Shown: positions 49,667 to 61,580, counted from the first letter of the stretch. The stretch: 64,000 nucleotides of DNA from Closterium sp. NIES-65 (GCA_948144175.1 CANXME010002096.1:3038001-3102000); one strand, 5' to 3'. The notes: generated by a model from the letters alone, not told the origin. Numbers and translations are program-made.

Positions 49667-52334
49667 CAAGTGCAGGTGAGCGGGAGTGTTGAGAGAGAAT
49701 GAACGAGGAGAGAGATAATACAGATGACGGGAATGAGAGCTTACCTTATAGTCCAGGATGTGGTTGAACCACCTACGCTGGTTGACGACATTCGTGTTTG
49801 TGTGTTGGAGTCGCGCGATAGCATAGGGTGCAGTGCGGTTCAAATTTTCCCACGTCCCCACATTTTGACAGGTGTGGGTGACAATGTGGTTGGGACGTGC
49901 GTACAAATTGGGGTGGGACGTGCGTACATTTTGAGTCGCGTCGCACATTCGCAATTCGTGCGCGACTATTGAAATCTGGTTTTTTTTCGGGTCAGCCCGA
50001 ACTTTCGCCAACGAATATACGTACTACTTGCGTACACCGTATATTCGTAAACGACTATACGGAGTGCGCTTATGGTTTCTGGCGACTTTTCCAACATAGC
50101 GGCAGAAGGATGCCCTCCCCACGGCAAAAGTCTTGCAGGTTGGAGGAGAACTCACCACCTTTGCCAGAGTGCAGATGTAGGAACCGCTCGCGAAGCTGAA
50201 GACGGACAGCGCGGATCCAAGGGATCAAGACATCAGGGACCTTCCCATTGCTGCGCAAGGGGAAGATCGTTGTATAACGCGAGTAGTCGTCAACAACCAG
50301 CAGAAAGTATCGCTTGCGGCCCTGTCCACTGACGCGGGCTGGGCACCACACATCCATGTGGAGAATCTGCAGGGGACCAGTTGTCAGGGGAAACGAGGAG
50401 GAGTGAGGAGCGGCGCGCTACAAGGAAGGCATTGAGGGGCATCGTGGGCGGGAGGGGAGGCAGAGACCTGGGAAGACTAGAGACAAGGAGGCGGGAGTGC
50501 ATGCCACAGAGGAGTGGCAGGGAGGGGTGACCAAGGTGGTGGTTCCAAAGGAGAGTCTGGTGCGACTGGAGGCGACACGAGTAGGGGGCTGCTACCTAAC
50601 CTGAGGCGGATAGCTGACTAGACTTAGCAACCTGAGGAGGCGTAGTAGTCAGTCTGTACAGACTCAACCCAGGCCGACGGGTGAACGTGGCTAGGTGACG
50701 GCCTATCCGTGTACACGTGCAGATTAACACACGCTGACCCCCAGGAGTGGTGATAGTGACCATCGCATCCTGGAGGGCTGCGGTACTCACCAAGTTTGTA
50801 GAGAACGAGGGGAGGTGAAGACCTGAGAGCGAGCCAGACGGAACCACCGGACACGGGAGAACAGTGGAGGAACGTGCAAGAACTGGTCCCCCTGAGGGGT
50901 CAGCCAGAGAGACTGCAACTGGTGCAGGGAGTGGTCTGGCAATGGTACTGTTGTGAAAGAAACAGCGGGAAGCATGAGTCAAGAATGAAGGTGTGCAAGG
51001 CCTCAGCAGGTGTAGTACCAGAGAGAGCAAACTCACTAGCACCTAGAGCATCAACCTCTATTCCTGGGTCGGGCGGCACACACAGGTAACAGTCCCCCTA
51101 AGCACTAACAGTCAAAGCATACATGGCAGCAAGGATAGCATCATAATAAAGAGCTAATGCATCCACATCATTCCTAAGCAGCTCTAGCCAGAGGGAGAGC
51201 TCGGCCTCGTCGCCAAACTCTTCGCGCCAGGCGTCGTCAAGACGGGAGAAGCAGCGGTACTGTGTGTGACCAATCTTCCCGCATGTCTGACTAGCATGGT
51301 CGCTTGTGTGAATAACGTACGTGCAGCGAACACTACCCCAAGATGCCCCACGCTGAGCAAACCACTCACGAAGCTGCTGGGGAGAAGGGGTCTCGCGCGG
51401 ACGCTACTGCTGCTGCCTCTAGCCACCGCCAAAACCTCCCCTCTGAGCGGCTCCACCCCGACCGCCACCACTGCCGCCACCACCACTCCCACTGCTGCCA
51501 CCACCGCCGCCACCACTCCCACTTTCGCCGCCACCACCGACGCCCCCACTCCCACCACCACTCCCATCGCCACCACCGCCACCTCCACCACCTCCACCGC
51601 CTCCACCATCGCCTCCACCGCTGCCACCCCCACCACTCTTGCCTCCCTTGCCCTTGCCGCTGCGGCGCCTCCCACTAGGAGCAGAGCAGCCCCGACCTCC
51701 TCAGCACGAAGGAAGTCAACAGCAGCAGCAGAGGCGAATGAGGGGGCAAGGGGGGAGGGGGAACACCCCTCAAAGAAGGGAGTGCAAGGAGTGCCACGAG
51801 CAGCACCTACAGCGACTATGCTAGCCTCAGCTGCAAGGAGGTGCTTCTCAAGCAGGTCGACAGTGATGTCTGTGGGGTCAAGGGCAAGAAAGTGGTCCCT
51901 GACTGCGCGAAGAGAGTCAGGGAGGCGGGTGATGATGAATTAGAGAGTAATGCACATGGGGTGGGGGTTATTTTCTTGAAACTCGGTTTTGAGCGCGACG
52001 CGGTAGCGAGTGTTGCTAGTATGAAGGTGGGTGATGAGGTCGTCGACTGTGGCAAAGGCTGACAGCTCGGGAAAAAGATAGGGCAGTATAAGGCAGCCGA
52101 AAGCAGTAGTGGCAGGGGAGGAGTAACGAGCAACTACAGCTTCGTGACGGGCAGGGCAGGGCGGCGCGCTGCTGGCAAGGCGGCGCGACGGGCAGGGCAG
52201 GGTAGCGCGCGGCCAGCAGGGCGGCGCGACGGGCGGGGCAAGGCGGCGCGCAGCTGGCAGGGCGGCGCGACGGGCAGGGCAGGGCAGCGCGACTTGTGGG
52301 GGAGCGCTTTGGGCAGGGAAATACCCGGTGGGCC

Positions 52335-52450
52335 CTAAAAAAACTGAACGAGAATGATTGCATTGACAAGAAACTGTGTACAAGTACTAACCCTGATTGG
52401 GTTGTACCCCACTACATCCTACACAATATGAACATGATAACAGTTTTACA
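52335..52450 (-). repeat. 5' LTR of Cop-4
   Basis: It matches 29045-29175 over most of its length, with about ten differences and a missing stretch. The outer edge ends TTTTACA at 52450. The inner edge is blurred and the primer site is not clear. Confidence 0.75.
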
Positions 52451-52455
52451 CTACC

Positions 52456-54679
52456 TCGGTGGCGTTGTCGTGACTCGCAGAGAACCTCCGGGCAGGGGCG
52501 AAAACAGTTGTCGCCTTCTCCCCCTTTCTGATGGGAAAATGATCACGGTGTTGTCGCTGGTACCCCCGAACAGCTTCCAAATTTTACAGGTACTCTTTTC
52601 ATGATGGGTTCTTTCGTGCGCTTAATCAAGCACCACTGCAACTCTGTCGTTGGCATGGATACTATCACCGACCCCGCCGACTCCATTAAGACTCATCCTC
52701 GGAACTGCTTGTGGCACCCGCAAATGCTAGAAATGAACCACACCACGTAAATCTCGGTCGCCTGAAGGTTGTTATACAAAAGAACAAGTGTTTCTAGCAT
52801 GCCCACCCGGTCACAATATTTTTCGTGCAGTTAACCACCCAAGCGACCCACCAATAGAAGGTGATTTTTTGGCATGGAACCCAGTACTTATGGCTCTTCT
52901 GAGACCGATTTTCACGGACTCTAGCGCGCATCAACGTCGAAGATCTCGCCGTAGAACTTTCTAGGTAACTTTTGAAGTACACTTTAAATCGCTTAAACAA
53001 CTGCTGAGAAGACGTTCACCCGTCTCCCACTGTAGAAATCTTGCCTGAAAAACATGGTTGCGGGAGCAAGCCCCGAAGTCTTTTCCACCGAGTAGCTCCG
53101 ACGTTTTCGCGGTGATCTGACGTTCACCCATCTCCACACCCGCCGGAATTACACGCGACATATCCCTGGTATCCTTGGCGATGCACACCTCCGCCGCGCC
53201 TATTTACGTAAAAACTGACCCCTTCAAGAGTCCCCAAGTAAACCCTGAATTTGCAGAGAAGTTGTGCACAGGCTCAACCGCACTCAAGAAGCTTGAAAGA
53301 GCACCCACAACTTTCCCTCTTATGTTTGGTTTTCACCCCTCGACAATTTCACTTGTCGCCGTTCACCTAGCGTCCTCTTTTGTCGGATGAGGTATACTTG
53401 GTATTGCCAGCGATTTTTATGACGTTTGATGAAGGCGCAAACGCTATCGTAGTCGGAGCGAGTTTATTATATCAAACTCTCAGCCGGCCGCTTCGCTGCA
53501 CACCGTGCCTATCGCGCTTAAGACTCCACAGCTTCGGAAACTCGCTCTTAGCTGCTACACCTTCGTTGGGTAGACCTGTTGAATTAGGAGAAACTCTGAT
53601 AGCTGCCACAACTTCTTCAATTTCGACTTTTTCTGTAGGGTGATTGGTCACCGTAGTCCCGTTTTTGTCGGAGCCGAAACAATATCGCGCCACTCCACGC
53701 ACCACTTCGAAACCTTTTCTTCACGCCCAACTGTCGAATCAGCGCAATACCCGTGCTTTTTAACCAGCACAGGGCTAAGCACAGGGTCCCACCTTATTCG
53801 TCCAGGGCCAACAGGACTTACGTATTGCCTTCAAGGCCTTCTGGTGTGAGGTATGTGAGCCGTTAGGAAACCTTGGCCGGTATTGGTACCCATCCGGCTA
53901 CCGCCAATTAGCTGCAAACTTTTAGGCATCAGCTTGAGCGTTTCTCTTAAGGTCGTTTTCTCGCCTACTGGAGTCAAAAGCATTTTCTCTCTCTAGAACG
54001 GTATTCGCCGCAACTCCGTATATCGCAGCCCGTAGAACCCCCAAAATTCGTGAGTCTAGACATTGCGCCGAATCGTTGTGCCGTTGGTGTACTGCCCCGT
54101 CTGCAACACAACTACCTCTGGCCAGAGCAATTTGTGCCGCTTGAAGTACAATATTGGCTGCCACTGTTGCCACTGTCGCCGATTGTTGGTGCAGGCACAG
54201 AAGGGACCCTAACGGAACATACTGGTCATAAGCTAGCATCAGCCTCCACACAAGTTATGCGAGGAAGCAACATCCGCGTAAAGCAACCAGCATGAATGCG
54301 CCTAGAAGATACACGAAAAGCTACCGCGATTAAATTGGTGCGGAACCCTAAATGCCCGCTGAACAACGACAGGGTTATTACAAGTGGAAGTGTCAATGTC
54401 ATTTATATGGCCCTGTTCGATAGGCTAACACCTTGCAAAAGGCAAGGGTAAGGCTACTGTTAAGGGGAGGGTGCAGCACAACTTCTCCTAGCTGGTCGAC
54501 CGCCCAATCAAAAGCCCTGCCCCTAGGGATCGGAAGGAGCGGGGCCCTGAGGGCGATGCTGCGGAGAATAGGCGATTATGGGAGAACCTAGGTGCAGAGT
54601 TGCACGATCGAAGAGTGAAGTGTGAGGTTTGCGATAGGGACTTGCTGGAAACCGGATATTGGTATTTGAAGAACAGTAT
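52456..54679. other. Unassigned region between Cop-4 and Cop-6
   Basis: No convincing gene. Open frames are short (for example 53175-53390 on the plus strand) and match no family I know. Base composition is near balanced, unlike the GC-rich Copia elements. It may be decayed host DNA or a very old repeat. Confidence 0.4.
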
Positions 54680-54793
54680 GCTGGGTATGCAGCAGCAAGC
54701 TTGGTATACAGTAATGAAAAGAAGGTAATTGATTAATTGATTGATTACAACAGATACAACATGAACCTTATAGGAAACATAGTGACGTGTGCG

Positions 54794-54845
54794 AGAACGT
54801 TCTACGAGAACGTTGTCCATAAAGAACGTTGTCCAAGGAGAACGT
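54794..54845. promoter_or_regulatory. Cluster of GAACGTT motifs, heat-shock-element-like
   Basis: GAACGTTC at 54795-54802 is a perfect GAA-nn-TTC dimer. Further GAACGTT words start at 54808 and 54824, and a GAACGT at 54840. On the minus strand a CCTATAAGG TATA-like box lies some 30 bases downstream. Position fits the promoter part of the Cop-6 LTR. Heat response is an inference. Confidence 0.4.
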
Positions 54846-55326
54846 GCAAGCACCTACTCTAGTAAGTGGTTCCAGGTTGGCACCGCCAGGTGAAAATACC
54901 ATTGGGTGAAAATACCATCAGGTGCATTTTCTACCTGCCCAGTAGTAGTTGCGCAGGTGCTCGCAACAGATAGCTGCACATACTCGTTTGTGCAATGTCG
55001 TTACTTCCCTCCATTTCGGTTCAGTGTTGAACAATGCATACCAAAGCGCACAGATTGGAGTGTACTCGGTGAATACAGAACCTCCGGTATGCGGTATGCG
55101 AAACCTCGCTGCATCGCATAGGGCTGCTACACGCAAAACCAGGCGCGTGCAGGGCTTCACCTTAACACTCCCCTGCCCTGCTCGTGCCTAGGCAACTGAG
55201 GAGTTAGCACACCACACAAAGCGAAAAGGAAATAATAGAGTACAACAGGGTGACGATTCTGAAACTCGTCCGCATGTTTCCGCACACGCATACTCACCGC
55301 ACCAGCCATGTTGAAGGACATGGCAC

Positions 55327-56913
55327 CTATTCCTGCGCGTTGTCACGCGCATCATTCGCAAGATCGACTTGCTCAATGGCAACAGAGCAGCGCTTGAATG
55401 CCGGAGAATGCGACGCCTTCGTGAAATCATCCGCGGGTTGCCTGTTAGTCGGGATGTACGAAAGCGCTTCTTTGACGGTCATCGTCGCGATATCCCACCG
55501 TCGTTCACGATCAGCGCGCATATAGGGATCCAGTTCTGGCGGTGTGGTATCCGCATTCGCGTCAGCAAGGAGCGTGTTAGCAAATACCGGGTACACATTC
55601 TTTGAAGCCACATCGAAGTTGGAGCAGGTGGAACGCCGTGTTGGCAGCTTGATTTCCACCACTTCGCTCGAAGAGCTGTCTCTAGATGACTCCCCTGCAG
55701 CTTCGCTGATGACCTCCACAACGTCGCTCGACGTGCTGTCGCTGATCTGCTCCCCTGTCAACTGCTCCCGTGTCAACTGCTCCCCTGTCATGTGCTCCCC
55801 TGCCTGTTTCTGCATACCAGGTGCGCCGTTCTCATAATATGCAGCAGGTCGACCGTCGACGATGCCGATGCGCAGCGCCGAAGGTAACGCGTCATGGCTT
55901 CCCTCATCGTCGGCGGCCGACGTGGACAGGGCGTCGGCGGTTGGACGAGAGAGGGTGCCCGCAGCCGGCAGCGGAGAGGAGATGACGGTAAGCGAGGAGG
56001 AGGTTGATGGTTTGTTGACAGACGGTGGGAGGGTAGAGTTTGGCAGTGATGAACACGGACGGAGGTCCGTGCAGAGGACGCGGCCGGTGTAGCTCGCACG
56101 ACCGAGAATATCTCCCTCAGTAGATACGAGAAGTGTCTCGTCACCGGTGTCCTGAAACTGCACACCACTGTCTTTTAGCTGTCCAGCTGACAACAGATTT
56201 GCCTGTACGCCAGGCACATACATCACATTAGGATTGAGAACCTGTGTGCCCGCCGCCCGTTCAAGAGCAATTGTGCCGCAACCTTTTACAGGCTGGACAT
56301 CGCCACTGAATCCACGCACATGGTGAACGTCGCCTTCCACATTCATCTCCACGAATGCCTCATGCGTCCCCATGAGGTGATGAGAACAGCCACTGTCAAG
56401 GAGTACCACAGTTGGATTGGCTTGCACCGCTGCAGCTACCACCTGGGAATCCTCGCCAGCGTCCAGAGCCATGGAAATGGTCGGTTTCGCCAATGCGTCC
56501 GTCACCACGATGGCCATTGAACACGATGCTTGCCTGGTTTGCTCCAGATCGTCACTTGGGGCGTCCTTCACACCCTTTCCGCGGGAGGTTCCGGCATCCG
56601 ACAGCTGCTCGTCCTCCGAATCGAGGTGCTGGTTGTCCTCGCGGTATGCGGTTTTGCGACAAGGTTGACGGTTTTGCGACCGTCCTCGCGGAGCTTCTTG
56701 ACTGTCGCCAGCCTCCTTATTGACGCGATCGAGGCACTGGTTCGCGAAGTGGTCGGGATCCCCACACACGAAGCAGTATCGTTGAGAGTTGCGCTTTCCG
56801 CCATCGGAAAGCTCGTCACTCTTGGTCGTCTTCGCGCGTTTGACCTGTTTGTCATTCTCACCTCCTCCGCGCGATTTCGCCCACTTCTGTTGCTGCCACT
56901 GCTGCTTCAACAC
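55327..56913 (-). CDS. Cop-6 gag/protease-like open frame
   Basis: One open frame of 528 codons. Domains: basic stretch, CCHC zinc knuckle near residue 50, Copia protease with LLDSGCSHHLMG near residue 170 followed by a typical VPGVQANLLSAGQL, then a Ser/Pro-rich region, a small TGEQLTREQL repeat near residue 380, and a tail resembling the end of Copia RNase H. Integrase and reverse transcriptase are not present between protease and tail. Its long openness contrasts with the other old elements here, so selection on a gag-like product is possible, but chance or youth would also explain it. Confidence 0.55.
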   Translation of the reverse strand: MLKQQWQQQKWAKSRGGGENDKQVKRAKTTKSDELSDGGKRNSQRYCFVCGDPDHFANQCLDRVNKEAGDSQEAPRGRSQNRQPCRKTAYREDNQHLDSEDEQLSDAGTSRGKGVKDAPSDDLEQTRQASCSMAIVVTDALAKPTISMALDAGEDSQVVAAAVQANPTVVLLDSGCSHHLMGTHEAFVEMNVEGDVHHVRGFSGDVQPVKGCGTIALERAAGTQVLNPNVMYVPGVQANLLSAGQLKDSGVQFQDTGDETLLVSTEGDILGRASYTGRVLCTDLRPCSSLPNSTLPPSVNKPSTSSSLTVISSPLPAAGTLSRPTADALSTSAADDEGSHDALPSALRIGIVDGRPAAYYENGAPGMQKQAGEHMTGEQLTREQLTGEQISDSTSSDVVEVISEAAGESSRDSSSSEVVEIKLPTRRSTCSNFDVASKNVYPVFANTLLADANADTTPPELDPYMRADRERRWDIATMTVKEALSYIPTNRQPADDFTKASHSPAFKRCSVAIEQVDLANDARDNAQE

Positions 56914-56997
56914 GACATAATTGACTTGAGGGAGAAGCTGCTCCTTGCGCCGCTCGGATTCAAGTGTGAACTCCTCTTCGATGATATAGCTTGAAAG

Positions 56998-57133
56998 TGT
57001 GAAAAATAGAACGAGAATGGATGCACTATGAAAGAGTTGGGTACAAATAGCAAAACCCTAATTGGGTTGTACCCCCTATGGGATACCCCACTGTAGCCTA
57101 CACAACAGCATAAGCTACATATATGTTCTGACA
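56998..57133 (-). repeat. 3' LTR of Cop-5
   Basis: 136 bp, TGTGAAAAAT to TGTTCTGACA on the plus strand, preceded by GAAAG and followed by the polypurine site. Confidence 0.96.
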
Positions 57134-60100
57134 CACCCCCATAGGCAAAGTGGGGGAGAGCAAGGGGTCACAAGACCAGTCAAGCAAAGCAAAGCAAAGC
57201 TCATGGTGGATCACAAAGTCACCACACAGTCCGAGCACAAGAGCAAGGCCACAAGGCCAGTTCACATGCAGTAGTACACACATATATATATAAAGCTAGA
57301 CAAGCAAGAGCAGGTATATATATGCGACAGTACAAGTAAAGTCAAGAGGAGAGCAAGTGAGGCAAGACAGGCACAAGACCCAGCTGGGTGCAGAAGCGCT
57401 GATGGTCACAATGCGCGAGTGCCTTGGTGAACACATCAGCAGTGTTGGCCTCAGAGGCCACGTACGCAAGCCGCAACTGTCCACGCTGCTGTAGCTCACG
57501 AGCAAGGAAGTAGCGAAGAGCAATGTGCTTCGTTCTATGCTCCAGACGCTGCTCTCGACACAAGGCCAGCATGGCCTTGTTGTCTACGTACAGCACTGGA
57601 GGAGAACGAGGCGGCTCTCCAAGGTCAGTCAGCAGGTAGGTGAGCCAGCGAAGCTCCTGTGCAGCCATGGCCCCTGCGTAGATCTCAGCCTCACAACTCG
57701 AGCTGAGAACCGAAGACGAGCGAGTAGCCCGCCACGAGACAGAGCCGGAGCCAAGGCTGAAGGTGTAACCCTCTGACGACCGCTGCGTAGCCTGGTCGTC
57801 AGCCCAAGAAGCGTTCGCGTGACCTGTAAGTACCACTGGACTCAGCACCCCCAGGCTTAGCAGCTCCTGACGTAGCACCCCCCGGCTCAGTACCCCCAGC
57901 AGCAGCACCCCCAAGCTCAGCACCCGCAGGCGTAGCACCCCCTGACGCTGCACCCGCAAGAGGACCAGACTCAGCAGCAACCTCGACTGGCTCGACTGTG
58001 TCTACCTGGGACACACCTGAAGGGGCAGGAACCTGAGGGGGGAGGGGGTCTACCGAGGGGGGAACTGGCACCAGGAAGTCGGGTGGGGGGGGGAGGGAAG
58101 GAGTACGGTAGGGGAAGAGGCGGTAGAAGGGGACTGACTCGTCGAACGTGACGTCCTGGGAGGACAGAACACAACGAGAGGAGGGGTGGTAGAACTGCCA
58201 CCCTGGAGCGTCAGGGGGGAAGCCAAGGAAGACACAGGGAGCAGCACGGGGGGACAGCTTGTCCGCAGACAAGTCGCGGACAAACGCCCGAGATCCCCAG
58301 ACACGGAACGCAGACGCATCGCCGACCTTCCCCGTCCACAGTAACACTGGGGACATCGCGGGCCGAGAGACCCTGGGGTGAAGGTGGAGCTGATGCGCCG
58401 CGTACCGAACCGCAAACGGCCACAGAAAATGGGGGGCAGCCGCATGCATCATGGACGTACGAGCGACATCCATGACCATGCCAATGCGGCGCTCAGCAAT
58501 CCCATTTTGCTGTGGAGAGTCCGGAAGCGTAAAGGTCTGGCGGATCCCCTGTGCACGACAGTAGTCTCGCAGAAGGCGAGAGGAGAACTCCCCACCTCGG
58601 TCAGAGTGCAGACGCAGAACAGGAAAGTCCGAGCCGAAGCTCCTCCTGAGCTGGAGACGAGCCTCGCGGATCCAGTCGATCAGCACCTCAGTGACAGCAC
58701 CCTTGCTGCGCAAGGGGAAGACTGTGGTGTAACGCGAGTAGTCGTCAACCACCAACAGGAAGTAGCGCTCGTGACCCTGCCCACGGACGGGGGCCGGGCC
58801 CCACACGTCCATGTGAAGTGTCTGCAGAGGAGCCTCTGTCGGGGGAAACTGGGAGGAGTGAGGAGCAGCCCTGAGGCGCCCCTCGACACAGGGGACACAG
58901 GAAGGTCCTGGTCCCGAAGGAAGGGGAGGGAGAGACTGGGGAAGACCAGAGACAAGGACACGGGAAGCCATGCCCCGAAGGCGGGGCAAGGAGGGGTGCC
59001 CAAGACGGTGGTGCCACAGGAGAGTCTCGTGAGACAGGAGGCGACACGAACAGGGGGCAGACTCAGGACCAGACCTGGACGCAGCAGCAAACACCTGACC
59101 TGACGCTGCTACCTGACCGGACGCAGGGATAGGAGGAGACTCAGTGGTCAGGGTGTAGAGGCTCGACCCCGGCCGACGCGAGAACGTGGCCAGGTGCCGG
59201 CCTGTGCGTGCGTCCGTGCAGTGGGTCACCCGCTGACTCGCAGGAGTGAACTGGTGAACCCCCGCATCCTGCAGGTCTGCACCACTCACCAAGTTCGTCG
59301 AGAACGAGGGGAGGTACAGGCCAGACAGGGTGCCCGAGGGGGTAGCCGGACACGGGAGGACAGTTGAGAAGTGAGCGAGGATAGGACCCCCAGAGGGGTC
59401 AGCTAGGGAGACTGCAACCGGCCGACCAAGCGGCGTGAGTGTGGTGCGGTCCCGAAAGAAGGAGCGAGAAGCCCCAGAGTCAAGTGTAAAGGTGAGGGAG
59501 GCCGAAGCCAACGCGGTACCTGAGAGCGCAGCCTCACCCGCACCTGAGGAAGCAGACTCACTAGCACCTAGAGCAGCAGCCGCACCTGTACCTGGAGCAG
59601 GAGACTCACTAGCACCCAGAGCAGCAGCAGCCTCACCAGTAGCTAGAGCAGCAGGTCCTATACCCGGGTCAGGCGGGAGGCACAGGTGACCGGCACGGTC
59701 AGCACTAGTAGGCAATGCATACATGGCAGTGAGAATAGCATCATAGTCAAGAGCAAATATATCTACCCTCTGCCTAAGCAACTCCACCCAGTCGGGGAGC
59801 TCAGCCTCGTCGCCAAACACGGTACGCCAGGCGTCGCTCAGACGGGCGAAGCAGCGGGACTGTGTATGACTAGGTGTCCCACAAGGCTGACCAGTCCGAG
59901 CACCAGTGAGAATCACGTAAGAGCAGCGAACAGAACTGAGAGACCCTCCACTCTGAGCGTACCACTCACGAAGCTGCTGAGGCGTGAGAGACGCGCGTGG
60001 GCGTCGCTGGAGCTGCATCTGGCCGCCACCAGTAGTAGAAGCAGCAGGAGTGGTAGCAGTAGTAGCGCCACCACCCCTACAGCCCCAACCAGCGTACCAC

Positions 60101-60589
60101 TCACGCAGCTGCTGGGGCGTGAGGGACTCACGCAGACGTCGATGGGGCTGCATCTGGCTCCACCAGTAGAGGCAGGAGCAGGAGTAGCAGCAGTAAGGCA
60201 GGCAGCCAGGCAAGCCAAAAAGGGAGGCAGGCAGGCAAGCAGGCGACGCGCAGCGTGCTAGCAGGGCAGGGGCTCACCAGTGGTGGGTAGAGTAGGCTCG
60301 GCGACTCAGCGGCTCGGCAGCACGGCGGCTCTGCGGCTCGGGCGACTCGGGCGGCTCGGCAGCAACTGCAGCTCGGCAGCTCGGCGACCCGGCGGCGCGG
60401 CTGCTGGGAGGCTCGGGTGTAGAGCGGCTCGGCTGCAGGGCGGCGCGGCTGCTAGGAGGCACGAGACGAAGGAGGAGGAGAAGCAGGGGAGACCACACAC
60501 CTGCCACCCCTCAGCGGCCCCCTCAGGTCGCCTCGACAGGCGACGGGAAAAGGGGGAGGGGGGGGGGGGGGAGGCGGCTCGCGGGCAGT

Positions 60590-61580
60590 GAGGGGCCGGG
60601 ACGGGCGCGCGCGGGTGGCTAGGGGCCGGGACGGGTGCGCGCGGGTGGCTAGGGGCCGGGACGGGCGCGCGCGGGTGGCTAGGGGCCGGGACGGGCGGCG
60701 CGCGGGCGGCTAGGGGCCTGAACGGGCGGCGCGCGAGCGGCTAGGGGCCGGGACGGGCGGCGCGCAGGCAGCTAGGGGCCTGAACGAGCGGCGCGCGAGC
60801 GGCTAGGGGCCGGGACGGGCGGCGCGCGGGCGGCTAGGGGCCTGAACGGGCGGCGCGCGAGCGGCTAGGGGCCGGGACAGGCAGCGCGCGGGCGGCTAGG
60901 GGCCTGAACGGGCGGCGCGCGAGCGGCTAGAGGCCGGGACGGGCGGCGCGCAGGCGGCTAGGGGCCTGAACGGGCGGCGCGCGAGCGGCTAGGGTCCGGG
61001 ACGGGCGGCGCGCGGGCGGCTAGGGGCCTGAACAGGCGGCGCGCGAGCGGCTAGGGGCCGGGACGGGCGGCGCGCGGGCGGCTAGGGGCCTGAACGGGCG
61101 GCGCGCGAGCGGCTAGGGGCCGGGACGGGCGGCGCGCGGGCGGCTAGGGGCCTGAACGGGCGGCGCACGAGCGGCTAGGGGCCGGGACGGGCGGCGCGCG
61201 GGCGGCTAGGGGCTTGAACGGGCGGCGCGCGAGCGGCTAGGGGCCGGGACGGGCGGCGCGCGGGCGGCTAGGGGCCTGAACGGGCGGCGCGCGAGCGGCT
61301 AGGGGCCGGGACAGGCGGCGCGCGGGCGGCTAGGGGCCTGAACGGGCGGCGCGCGAGCGGCTAGGGGCCGGGACGGGCGGCGCGCGGGCGGCTAGGGGCC
61401 TGAACGGGCGGCGCGCGAGCGGCTAGGGGCCGGGACGGGCGGTGCGCGGGCGGCTAGGGGCCTGAACACGCGGCGCGCGAGCGGCTAGGGGCCGGGACGG
61501 GCGGCGCGTGGGCGGCTAAGGGCCGGGACGGGCGGCGCGCGGGCGGCTAGGGGCCTGAACGGGCGCGCGCGGGCGGCTAG
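60590..61580 (-). repeat. 62-bp dimeric minisatellite leader of Cop-5
   Basis: Two alternating 31-bp monomers, one with GGGGCCGGGACGGGCGG and one with GGGGCCTGAACGGGCGG, make a 62-bp unit repeated about 15 times with very few changes. The first units near 60590-60700 are shorter. GC content is extreme. It lies between primer site and coding part, where sister elements carry other GC-rich repeats. Confidence 0.93.

Larger units (their letters stand above)
47362..50099 (-). mobile_element. hAT DNA transposon nested in Cop-4
   Basis: 18-bp perfect terminal inverted repeats CTATGTTGGAAAAGTCGC at 47362-47379 and 50082-50099. The 8-bp target duplication is CAGCAGAA (47354-47361) and CGGCAGAA (50100-50107), one mismatch. 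Length 2,738 bp. It encodes a DUF659/hAT-type transposase on the minus strand and has palindromes next to both ends. It sits inside the integrase part of Cop-4. TIR length, 8-bp duplication and protein all agree on the hAT superfamily. Confidence 0.95.
29045..52450 (-). mobile_element. Cop-4: old Ty1/copia element carrying three nested insertions
   Basis: One Copia element whose pieces lie at 29045-30430, about 37542-38053, 45278-47361 and 50108-52450, some 6.3 kb in all once later insertions are set aside. From right to left on the minus strand: 5' LTR, GC-rich leader (about 52140-52330), gag, a Gly/Thr-coding low-complexity stretch, a C-x13-C-x4-H-x4-C finger near 51290, protease and pre-integrase regions, integrase on both sides of the hAT, an Ala/Gly/Pro-rich linker (about 46900-45840) with an LREW motif, reverse transcriptase, RNase H, the 3' noncoding block and the 3' LTR. 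The LTRs differ by roughly a tenth plus a length change, and the frames are broken in ten or more places. It is the oldest Copia here. Target duplication is CTACA / CTACC, imperfect. Confidence 0.9.

Noticed and set aside
54488-54853. 121-residue minus-strand open frame as a gene
   Set aside because: No family resemblance, and it overlaps the presumed LTR of Cop-6.
60590-61580. CRISPR-like array
   Set aside because: The 31/62-bp units are contiguous, with no unique spacers, and lie in a retrotransposon leader.
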